In this document: one piece after another, positions 38,101 to 46,123 of the stretch
How the letters are laid out: each line of letters begins with the position of its first letter
How positions within the stretch are numbered: the stretch's first letter is position 1
Source: Lineus longissimus
Lineage: Eukaryota; Nemertea; Pilidiophora; Heteronemertea; Lineidae
Direction: 5' to 3'
NCBI RefSeq assembly: GCF_910592395.1
Contig: NC_088311.1
Coordinates: 9,738,501-9,802,500 of the forward strand
DNA length: 64,000 bases
Notes under the pieces: model-generated
What the model saw: only the letters and a program-made list of their open reading frames with translations
Database searches by the model: none
What the model was told of the DNA's origin: nothing
Translations under genes and position numbers: made by a program

Positions 38101-39249
38101 GCTTAACGGCGCCATTAAAGCTAATGTGATTTTGAACAACCCAGCCCTGGGTAGTATTCACTCCATTTTGAAGGAGTTCTAATTGCTTTATGATTTCAAG
38201 TTCTAGCCAAAATGGTGGTACATGTACCTATGGTCAACCCTTAATATGTGAATTGTGATGAATGAACTGGTTTTTGGTGAATTGGTGTGGGCCATAAGAC
38301 ATCGTCAGGACTACCAACAACCACAGCGTCTTAAAGAGGTTGAATAGCGCCTCCAGAAGCAAGCGACAGCGCCACCCGTAGCAGAAATAAGAACTGCTTA
38401 GTGACGTCATGGTTTCCATACACGGCATCTCATTTGCATATTTTTACAACCTTATTTACTACGAGTTATAAATATGCCAGTAGCACGTGGATCATGCCGG
38501 GCGGCGCTGTCGGGTGTTTCCACTATGGGTTACATAATCGGCTACAAAGAGGCCAGTGTTCTAGTAAATGAAGTTAGCAATGATAGCGAAAGAATGTTTG
38601 TGTATGTTACGCAGTCAATAGCGATAGTAGTGAGTTGGAGAGAGGAGAAAATGGAAAATGGAGAGAATAGTAGTAAGGATTTCGAGTCCCAAGAAGAAAC
38701 TTTGCAAAGTTTTCATCAAACTGATAATCATATTCCTTCCTTCTCTGTCTCCAACAATTAAAAGTTGCTGCAGTCAACCTGATGCGTTTATCCGCGAGCG
38801 AATCGACGAGACGAGGCATTTTTCAAGCATCCGAATGGTACCTTACAGATCCGCAAGGGGCGCGTTACCGAAAATGTTGCAAAAATCAATAACGTGATCG
38901 TAAATATTGTCATATTTTTCAAGATGAGAGTATGTAAATGATACGCAAACGGTAAACCAATGAAAGGCCAGTATCTATTGAACCTTACAAGTGATTTGGG
39001 GGCCTTGAAACTCCTTATATTTATCAATGAAACCTTATTCCCGCCTTGGGTTTTGACCGGGCCGTGCAAAACTCCCCTTTTTTTCCCGGGCAGTTCCCTT
39101 TTAAATAGCACCCGGCCTCATAATGCTGTCTAGATAACAGATTTAAAGAGGACAAACTTAATAGATAAATAATCCATACCTCCTTTTTCCAAAGCATCTT
39201 CATAGAATGCTGATATCGTCTTTAAGAATTGCATCGACATGGCCTTCAT
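32107..39249 (-). CDS. ELOVL: ELOVL-A: very-long-chain fatty-acid elongase, 7 coding exons, 285 aa
   Basis: Coding exons in gene order are 39180-39249, 36141-36328, 34900-34980, 34543-34599, 33291-33405, 32497-32624 and 32107-32325, all with GT-AG junctions and continuous phase. The product is a 3-keto-acyl-CoA synthase (condensing enzyme of the ER elongation cycle), a polytopic ER membrane protein. Seen: FYEDAL and DPRVESW near the N-terminus; the histidine box HVFHH at residues 148-152 preceded by [15 protein letters not shown] before it; MYSYYGL and LQLLQF after it. The -5 glutamine before the box and the VDYSS.PLA.R stretch fit the ELOVL1/7 group, with ELOVL4 as the alternative. Length is normal for the family. 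The C-terminal tail is polar and ends DKQK, with a lysine at -3 as in weak ER-retrieval signals. A CTTTCTTTTCAG acceptor 18 nt before the ATG shows a non-coding upstream exon, not located. Confidence 0.93.
34640..34860 (+). repeat. SINE-like repeat in ELOVL-A intron 3
   Basis: The segment contains TGGTGCAGTGG, which fits a Pol III box A, followed by CAGTGGAAAGATCAGCGCCTGTCACC and GGTCTCAGTTTGC in the place of a degenerate box B. The part CAGTGGAAA.ATCAGC.CCTG recurs in inverse orientation in ELOVL-B intron 3 (about 52970-53000). A tRNA-derived SINE is the likely explanation. Confidence 0.35.
35390..35660 (+). repeat. Possible SINE-like repeat in ELOVL-A intron 2
   Basis: Higher GC than the surrounding intron, with GATGGTCCAGTGGCAGGGG resembling a Pol III box A region. 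No clear box B or target duplication was found, so the assignment is weak. Confidence 0.25.
36400..37010. repeat. Degenerate repeats in ELOVL-A intron 1
   Basis: Words such as GAAAAAGACACTGCACACT, and variants of GATTCATTGCAAC, recur many times at irregular spacing. For example a 50-bp block at about 36432 is matched at about 36694. This looks like an old, scrambled tandem array. Confidence 0.5.
37127..37319. mobile_element. MITE with TATGTGACC termini, in ELOVL-A intron 1
   Basis: Related along its length to the copy at 52157-52351 (opposite orientation). The ends are TATGTGACCTGTCCAGCAAA and its inverse TTTGCTGTGACAGTTCACATA. This copy is more diverged at its termini than the other. No coding capacity. 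Confidence 0.65.
37320..37860. other. Intron 1 of ELOVL-A, no separate feature seen
   Basis: No coding exon or repeat was recognised in this part of the intron. Confidence 0.5.
37861..38240. mobile_element. TTAA-flanked MITE, carrying a nested MITE
   Basis: The outer termini are AGGTTGACCATAGGTA and TACCTATGGTCAACCC, flanked by TTAA at 37857-37860 and 38241-38244. The inverted ends continue inward through CCGCCATTTTGGC and GCCAAAATGGTGG. TTAA duplication suggests piggyBac-type transposition. A second inverted-repeat element lies inside at 37990-38150. Confidence 0.75.
37990..38150. mobile_element. Nested MITE with GGGCCCGGTTGTTCAAAA termini
   Basis: The left end CCAGGGCCCGGTTGTTCAAA is mirrored by TTTTGAACAACCCAGCCCTGG at the right end, about 160 bp apart. 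It sits inside the TTAA-flanked MITE, so it is the younger insertion if both are true elements. Confidence 0.65.
38790..39070 (-). repeat. Interspersed repeat, minus-strand copy (ELOVL-A intron 1)
   Basis: The reverse complement aligns with 40505-40790 through blocks such as CAAGGCGGGAATAAG, TTTCATTGATAAAT, AAGGAGTTTCAAG and ACAATATTTACGAT. The two copies have drifted by many substitutions. They flank the start-codon exon of ELOVL-A in opposite orientation. Confidence 0.75.
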
Positions 39250-40504
39250 TAATGTATGATATTCAAACTGAAAAGAAAGAAAGTTACTTTTTAAATGAAG
39301 AACATCTTCCTTTTCTTCATATGAGAAAGATGAACCAGGGAGAACATCTCAGAGGGCCTAAGCACACTTCGGACAATGCCATAAGCCACTGTGACCCTTA
39401 GTAGCAGGTGAAATGCATTACTGGTCAGGGCCTACACAAACTTCTGCGAAAAGGTTCATTCGCTGATGCTCATCTGTGAAAACTGATAAAAGTGAAAAAA
39501 TAACTTCAACGGAAAAACCTTCGAAGATAATCCACTAAAACAAAAATGTTTATGCCTTCCCCCAAAATTCAGATCCACTATACTGCTTACCTTAATTACG
39601 TCTTCTTAAAATAATGAGAGTATTCCAAAGTCAACAGCACACTTTATATGACCCAGCAATCTTTGATTTGAAAGATCAAATCCTTCAATTCAGACATCCA
39701 AAAGAGAAGTGCCAAGAACGTCAGAACATTTGAAACGCGTCAATTCTGATAACCTTGTCCATAATTCGAGTCCTTTTTGAAGTACTATTCATAAACCTGT
39801 TATCTATTAAATGCCCTCTCTCCACTTTGTGAAACAGGTGGCATAGCCTCGTTTTCAATCATAATGACAACAGGTCACTATTCTACACAAGGTCAAATTT
39901 CATGACAGGCCTATATTCAAATTGCAATATCATACCATTGGTATTATCCACATTGGTATATCAACCGAATAGCAATGATGTTCACATAGACCAATCACAT
40001 ATGGTCTGATAGGGGTAATATGGCCATATGGGGACAGGTGTTGTGACATGAGCGAAATGAAGAGTAAAGAATTACATAATGCCATGTATTCTCTTTAACT
40101 CTTTCAGCCCATAACTTGTTTCACGCAGTTTGATTTAAAAACCGAAGCACGTTTCAGAAAATCCATGCCAACTTATCAGCAGTGAATGTCAGTCCTACAA
40201 CGACGGTGGATCGGCATGAGAAAATCAGACTTTCAAATCGGCAGACGATAGCATAGATTGCAGCGCCATCTAATAACTACCAATCCAACTATAATCGCTT
40301 GAAAAGATCGTCAATGCACCGCAAGTGTATTAAAGGCGAAGGCATCATGTGACAGTGCAGGAAATTTGAATTTGAAAACCATGAGTACGTTAATATCTCA
40401 TTAAGTCCTAGGAAGAGTCACCATCAGGTCAGTACTTATGTTACAGGGTAGGACTACTTAAAGGACAGTTCTCGTTAAAATGCTTAAGAAATTGGTGTGC
40501 TATG
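39250..40504. other. Upstream flank or 5' UTR intron of ELOVL-A
   Basis: No coding exon is supported. A short non-coding leader (39250-39267) belongs to the start-codon exon of ELOVL-A. A solo TTAACTCTTTCAG terminus of a piggyBac-like MITE is seen near 40094; its partner end was not found. Confidence 0.45.
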
Positions 40505-40790
40505 AATGGCCCGGTAAAAACCTAAGGCGGGAATAAGCTTTCATTGATAAATCTAAGGAGTTTCAAGAACCCCAAATCACTAGTAAGGTTCGTAGGATAC
40601 TGGTCTGTCATTGGTTTAGGTCTCCTTATCATTTACATACTCCAATATCCAGAAATATAACAATATTTACGATAGCTTTTTATGTTTTTGACATTATTTG
40701 CGACCATTATCGATAACGCGCTCCATGCGGATTCGTAAGGTACTATTATAGTATAACACCATGCCTCGTCAAGTTACCTCGCTTGCGGAG
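40505..40790 (+). repeat. Interspersed repeat, plus-strand copy
   Basis: Inverted partner of 38790-39070. It ends near a CCTCGTCAAGTTACCTCGCT block that corresponds to CCTCGTCTCGTCGATTCGCT in the other copy. Confidence 0.75.
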
Positions 40791-42514
40791 CCACCTGGGT
40801 GACCCACGTGCTTAGACTTATAGTAAACATTGTAGTAGAAATATGCTAATGACTATCCCTTATATGGAAACCGAAGTAGCTGAATATTTTCACTGCAGGT
40901 GTCTCTGATAGTCACGTGGATTGACGAGCAATCTCCTTTAAATAGAGGGCGGTGCCGAGTTGCATTAAAAAATGAACGCAAGAGAACCTAAACAGTTACT
41001 CATACTTACATTCCTATATCACTCTCTCCATGGACAGTGCAACAATGATAGCCTTTAGAAACTCCCAGGACTCCTGAAAAAATACTATTCATAATGACCG
41101 GTTGAAAAAGTAAATAGGTCAATAATACATGGTTTTGTTGAGACAAACAGATAACGTGCTCTTTTGATTGTTCTGTATACTATCAAGGAACCTAAAGAAT
41201 GTTGAGTTAACACTGTCTGGGTCAAATATTGACTAGTGCCAGCAGATACAACAATCCCCAGGCACACCCAAACAATCGGGAATGAATCTATTTTTCTAAA
41301 GGCAAACTGGGACATGCAGAAAGACTGCATACCTACATACAATTGATGATGTCACCAAATTTCGCCACAACAGTATTAATAGTATTTTAAAGAGATTTGC
41401 AGATTCAATAGTTGAAAGTCTAGATCAGAAGTTATTAAAGTTCTGATGAGTGATGCTAAAACATAAACATAAACAGAGTGAAATGGTTTTTTCTGAAATA
41501 TTGGCAAATCATCAAATTTGGCAATTAACTGTACTCTAAAGTATCAGACCCTAAAAGATCAAAGCCACTTTAGTTTGGATTTTTGCTTGTTAGACAACAA
41601 TAGATTGGCGACTAATCCTTTCTTGACAAGCATAATCAATGAGTACAAAGCTCAGCCTGCTTTCAGACTCCTAGATACCGGGATAAGGGATACCGCAATC
41701 ATTTATCGTTGACCCTACCTGTACAAACCATGAGATATGTTCAGTACTATGACTGCCAAATTTTTTTGCTACGTATTCAAGGTTGAAAGCTGTTACATAT
41801 TAAATTTTTGTGCTCTGCCTTATTGATGTAATAATCAATACACTAATATATGTAACAAGGCAAAGTTCAGCACAAGAGCTGACGTACGCCCCTGGCTTCC
41901 GGGCACAGATGTTAAAGATCTATCATCACACTTTACACTCACCACTGACCACAACATGAAGGGCATAGTAAACAGCTGGCCAAGGTTAACAAGTTCAGTC
42001 CAAAGAGATAGTCATCAATGATTTTAAATGACATTGTAAAAAATCAATAATGGCACGACGACCACAGGTCAGAAGTCTGAAGTTGTGACGCAAGTGTAGA
42101 GAGAAAAGAGGAATGAAATGGCAAGGAAAGAATTTCGACCGGAGTTTGACCTCTGTGATCTTGGAATTTAGGTCAAGGTCAAAAGGTTTACACCACATTG
42201 TGGAGCTTGTCAGTGTTCAGAATAATCAAGGACATACATCAGAACCTCAGACAGGTAAGGTTTTTTATATATGTCCCACATTAGATTTTGTCCCGACCTA
42301 CTAACACCTGAAAAATAGGTCACACTGACCTAACTCCCAACTCAACATGTCTATGCCACAGCCTATGCCAACAACGCAGTATCTGTCCAATCTTGGACCC
42401 AACACATGCCTAGTTATGCCAGAGCAAGTCGCATAATGTTATGACATCATCAACTCAATATGATGCCACCCCGGGTGCCACATATGTGCAGGCAGCCATA
42501 GTTCTTGGGTAATT
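40791..42514. other. Gene-free stretch
   Basis: No supported gene, RNA or clear repeat was found here. Confidence 0.5.
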
Positions 42515-43490
42515 TCTAATCAAGTGAATCAATAAGTATCGAGATTCCTTTTCACATACAGCACTAATGACGGGGTTTCTGGGAGCAAAAGGATCGAGTG
42601 AATAAATAAGTGTCAGAATTGTTTTCACATACAAAATTACAGACAGAGGGGTTACAAGAGAAGAGCCATCAAGTGAATCAATAAGTATCAGGATAGCTTT
42701 CAAATACAGAACTGAAAATGTAGTTGGAATACTTCTGGGGCTGAGAGCAGAGCGATTGAGTGAATCGAGAACTAGCAGGATTGCTTTCACGTACAGAACA
42801 AAAGATGAAGTTAGAGGGATTCTGAGAGCAGAGCGCTTGAGTGAATCAAGAAGTAGCAGGATTGCTTTTACATACAGAAGAAAAGATGAAGTTAGAGGGA
42901 TTCTGAGAGCAGAGCGATTGAGTGAATCAAGATTAGAAGTACCAGGCTTGTCTTCACATACAGAACAAAAGATGATGTTCGAGGGATTCTGTGAGCAGAG
43001 TTATTGAGTGAATCCAGAAGTACCAGGATTGCTTTCACATCCAGAACAAAAGATGAAGTTTGAGGGCTTCTGAGAGCAGAGCGATTGAGTGAATCCAGAA
43101 GTATCAGGATTGCTTTCACATACAGTGCTAAAGCCGAAGTAAGAGGGTTTCTGAGAGCAGAGCAATTGAGTGAATCAAGAAGTACCAGGATTGCTTTCAC
43201 ATACAGTGCTAAAGCCGAAGTAAGAGGGCTTCTGAGAGCGGAGCAATTGAGTGAATCAAGAAGTACCAAGATTGCTTTCACATACAAAACAAAAGATGAA
43301 GTTAGAGGGATTCTGAGAGAAGAGTGCTTGAGTGAATCAAGAAGTAACAGGATTGCTTTAACATACAGTGCTAATGCCAAAGTTAGAGGGCTTCTGAGAG
43401 CTGATGGATCGAGTTAATCAATAAGTCTTGGGAATGTTTTCACATCAAACCTAAAGACAAGGTTAGAAGGCGTCTAAAAGCAGAGCAAAT
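42515..43490. repeat. Minisatellite, 81-bp unit, about 12 copies
   Basis: Units carry GAGTGAATCAAGAAGTACC, then AGGATTGCTTTCACATACAG. They begin near 42520, 42597, 42670, 42757, 42838, 42919, 43006, 43087, 43168, 43249, 43330 and 43411; the central copies are exactly 81 bp apart. The outer copies are more diverged than the central ones, the usual pattern of unequal exchange. Because 81 is a multiple of 3, long open frames appear on both strands (for example ESRSTRIAFTY on plus, YVKAILVLLDSLN on minus); these are by-products of the repeat and have no other gene evidence. Confidence 0.9.
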
Positions 43491-44248
43491 GCTGAAGAAT
43501 ATTGGTCAGTTCACTACCGACAACCTAAGTAATAAATCATCACCTGGCTGACAGAAAGTAGAGTGATACAGTAACAATACGGGACAATATTCACAATTCA
43601 GTACAGACATATAATAACATAGCATTACACTACAGAATCATGTTCAAAAAGTGAAACTTCACTTTCCAAGGGACACAACCACAAAAAGAACAAAAAGACA
43701 TGTATTTCAAAAGTATAATTTCATTTATTACACAGTACTTATCAAAATTAACATTAAAATCATGTTAATGCCAATGGTTTTGATTATCAATTCAAAAGTG
43801 TGACATTCAAAATTACAATCAAATACGTAATGCAAATACTGACAAATCTGAACTGCACAAAATGTAATTTATCATGATTAGAACAAAGTACCTCAAAATA
43901 TCATTAGATATCAAAACTAACATAAAATCACGTCAATGATGCATTAATCTATGAGCGCACTATTGAACAGTTAACTAAAGAAGAGGTATTGTATGTAAGC
44001 TTCAAATAATCTCAACACAGTACATATCTAAACTAACATCTAAGTCATGTCATTGACTTTGAATGATGTATTAATTTCAGAGCACGATACTCAAAATTAC
44101 AATCAACTAAAGAAGAGGTAATGGGTGTAATAATACTGACAAATCTGAACTGCATATTCATTACCCTATGTCACCTCAGCAGTAAACTAACAATACATAA
44201 TCTTTATCCAAAGAGGAATGTACACGGGTTGACATCAAAGCAGAGTTA
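43491..44248. other. Degenerate repeat tract, possible original 3' UTR of ELOVL-B
   Basis: Phrases such as ATATCTAAACTAACAT, AACTAAAGAAGAGGTA and ATACTGACAAATCTGAACTGCA recur two or three times between 43730 and 44160. On the minus strand an AATAAA lies near 43727-43732; if the interruption at 44326-50880 is removed, this is downstream of the ELOVL-B stop codon and could be its original polyadenylation signal. Confidence 0.4.
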
Positions 44249-44325
44249 CAGTGAAACCTCCCATAGCGGACACCTTTCTATTAAGGACAACCTCTCTATT
44301 AAGGACACTAGTTTTGGTCCCAAAT
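44249..44325 (+). mobile_element. pogo-like MITE, left half, interrupted by the DIRS element
   Basis: Starts after TA (44247-44248) with CAGTGAAACCTCCC and runs to GGTCCCAAAT, where the DIRS element begins. The missing half resumes at 50881. Confidence 0.85.
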
Positions 44326-44365
44326 GCCCATTTCCTTACAAGAAATGGCCATTTTGTTAGTTCAT

Positions 44366-44537
44366 ACTTACCTATGGAACACTTTTGCATGTTACTCCAT
44401 TTGGGCTCAAACACAAGAGTATCCCTTTAATTTTCTAAAGGGAGAACTGAGTTAACAGCTCGGCCGCCAGGCGGCGCCCTGACCGATCCCGCGAGATCGC
44501 GCCGATCTCATGCCGCCATATTTAGTCTTTACTCTTG
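44366..44537 (+). repeat. DIRS terminal inverted repeat (3' end of the element)
   Basis: A 172-bp repeat beginning ACTTACCTATGGAACACT is the reverse complement of 50693-50864 with about two mismatches. It contains a CGCGAGATCGCGCCGATCTC stretch. Outside it, 44326-44365 is a terminal extension unique to this end, with GGAAATGGGC-type sequence copied in the internal complementary region. Confidence 0.9.
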
Positions 44538-44584
44538 AGCGTTAATAAAGAGTATGTCCCGTTTGTGGGGACGGCGGGAGGGCC

Positions 44585-44682
44585 GTGTTCCATAGGTAAG
44601 TATGAACTAACAAAATGGCCATTTCTTGTAAGGAAATGGGCATTTTGTGTCATTCAAACTTACCTATGGAACACTTTTGCAT
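44585..44682. other. DIRS internal complementary region
   Basis: The first part (44585-44641) is the reverse complement of the left tip of the element; the second part (44642-44682) is the reverse complement of its right tip. It therefore reads across the junction that would form if the two ends of the element were joined in a circle. Such a region, located between the recombinase gene and the terminal repeat, is a hallmark of DIRS elements and is thought to template completion of the circle. Confidence 0.9.
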
Positions 44683-45115
44683 CGAATCCCAGCAACCTAT
44701 TGGAGGTGGGAAACGAGGACTTACCTAAGGCTGAGCTGTTGTTCCATCCAGGAGGCACCACCGGCATATTAGCTAAGGAGGACCGCCAGGGGAAAGAAAT
44801 GGGGAGAACCCGGAGGACCGGTATTTTGATCTCGGTATTACAATCATATTATAGAGAGTAATAGACCCATTCTCCGGAAAGCGCTAGAATTGCGTAATAA
44901 AACCATCTTCTTTCCGGCAACAGAGCTTAGAGCAAGTAAGGCATGTTGAAGGGTGTAGAATGAATTATTGCTAAACAACAATAAGAAATTGCGTCCTTTC
45001 TAGTCTACTAGGGGTTGCCTGGATGTTGAAGATAGGGCATATCAAAAATGGCGCAAGATGCGCGTTTGACTCTTCAATCGGGCTTCCCCCCCCCCCTTTT
45101 TTGATCTAGCCAGGA

Positions 45116-46123
45116 TCAAACAACATGCCCCGCAGACACAATCGGGCCGATTGTGTGCATGCCATCTACGAGGGAAGAAACGTCTCGTAGGTAGAAACGA
45201 GAGAATGTGGAGTGATTACTCCAACATGCAGCGGAAACGACTTCTTGAAGAGCAACTCCTCGGTAGTTAGCCCAGGAGGTGGCTAGTGCTCTAACTTCGT
45301 GCGCTGAGATGTTAGCTAGCGCACGAAGATCAGAGGAAGTCTTCAAGGTGTTGTAGGAAAGACGAATAGTCTCCACAATCCACCTTGAAATAGTGGCGGC
45401 CGCTATCTCTCGTTTATTTCCCTCCTTATAGGACAAAAACAAACGCTCTCTCCCCTGGCGGATACCGGGAGGTTTTGTCCTATTTATGTAGAACTTTAGG
45501 GCCCTGACGGGACATAAAGTTCTGTCAGGAAGATCATAAGAGATCGTTCCTGACAGAGAGGGAATAGTAACCGGGGGCCGAGAGGCGGCCGGTCCCTGGT
45601 TCTTCGCCAGAAATCCTGGTATAAAAGCCAGGATAACCTCCCCTCCCTCTCTAAAAGCCAGCTTCTTAAAAGAAAGTGCATGGAGCTCTGATCTCCGTTG
45701 GGCGGTAGCCAAGGCTACTAGAAAGACCGTTTTGAGTGTCAGATATTTCATGGATGAAATAGACATGGGTTCAAAAGGATGCCTCATGAGCACCTTAAGG
45801 ACAACAGAAAGGTCCCATTTAGGGGTGTTGTGAACCGGTCTAGGACGCTCTAATAACATTCCTCTGAAAAGAGGGGTTATTTGGTCCTCCCAACGAAGAT
45901 CCCAGGTGCTTAAAACACGGAGGGTAGAAGCGATGGCGGACTTGTACCCTTTTATAGCCGTGACAGATAGTTGTCTTTCCGTGAATAATTCAATAAGGAA
46001 ATCAACTAATCTGTATATAGAGGGAGAGATCGGATTAACTCCGTTCTCCCTGCACCAGGAAGTGAAGGTAGACCACTTTCCTTGATACACATCAAGGGTA
46101 GACCCCCTTTGAGGTGCGGACAT
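45116..46123 (-). CDS. DIRS tyrosine recombinase (about 335 aa from the ATG at 46123)
   Basis: Catalyses strand exchange that inserts the circular DNA intermediate. The frame is open from 48028, but its first 600 or so codons lie over the reverse transcriptase frame and look like Ser/Arg/Pro-rich overprint. Conserved sequence starts about residue 612 of that frame; an in-frame ATG at 46123 gives MSAPQRGSTLDVYQGKW. Seen: SAM-like core-binding part (VDFLIELF, IKGYKSAIAS), then the catalytic domain with ATAQRRSELHAL (first Arg), SAHEVRALATSWA (His-x-x-Arg), ACWSNHSTFSRFYLRD (Trp and the nucleophilic Tyr, 25 residues from the C-terminus). All catalytic positions are intact. It overlaps the end of the reverse transcriptase frame (stop at 46006). 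The true start could be further upstream. Confidence 0.9.
   Translation of the reverse strand: MSAPQRGSTLDVYQGKWSTFTSWCRENGVNPISPSIYRLVDFLIELFTERQLSVTAIKGYKSAIASTLRVLSTWDLRWEDQITPLFRGMLLERPRPVHNTPKWDLSVVLKVLMRHPFEPMSISSMKYLTLKTVFLVALATAQRRSELHALSFKKLAFREGGEVILAFIPGFLAKNQGPAASRPPVTIPSLSGTISYDLPDRTLCPVRALKFYINRTKPPGIRQGRERLFLSYKEGNKREIAAATISRWIVETIRLSYNTLKTSSDLRALANISAHEVRALATSWANYRGVALQEVVSAACWSNHSTFSRFYLRDVSSLVDGMHTIGPIVSAGHVV

Noticed and set aside
42892-43380. 162-codon minus-strand frame and matching plus-strand frames
   Set aside because: Explained by an 81-bp repeat unit with no stop codons; no start context, splice sites or homology.
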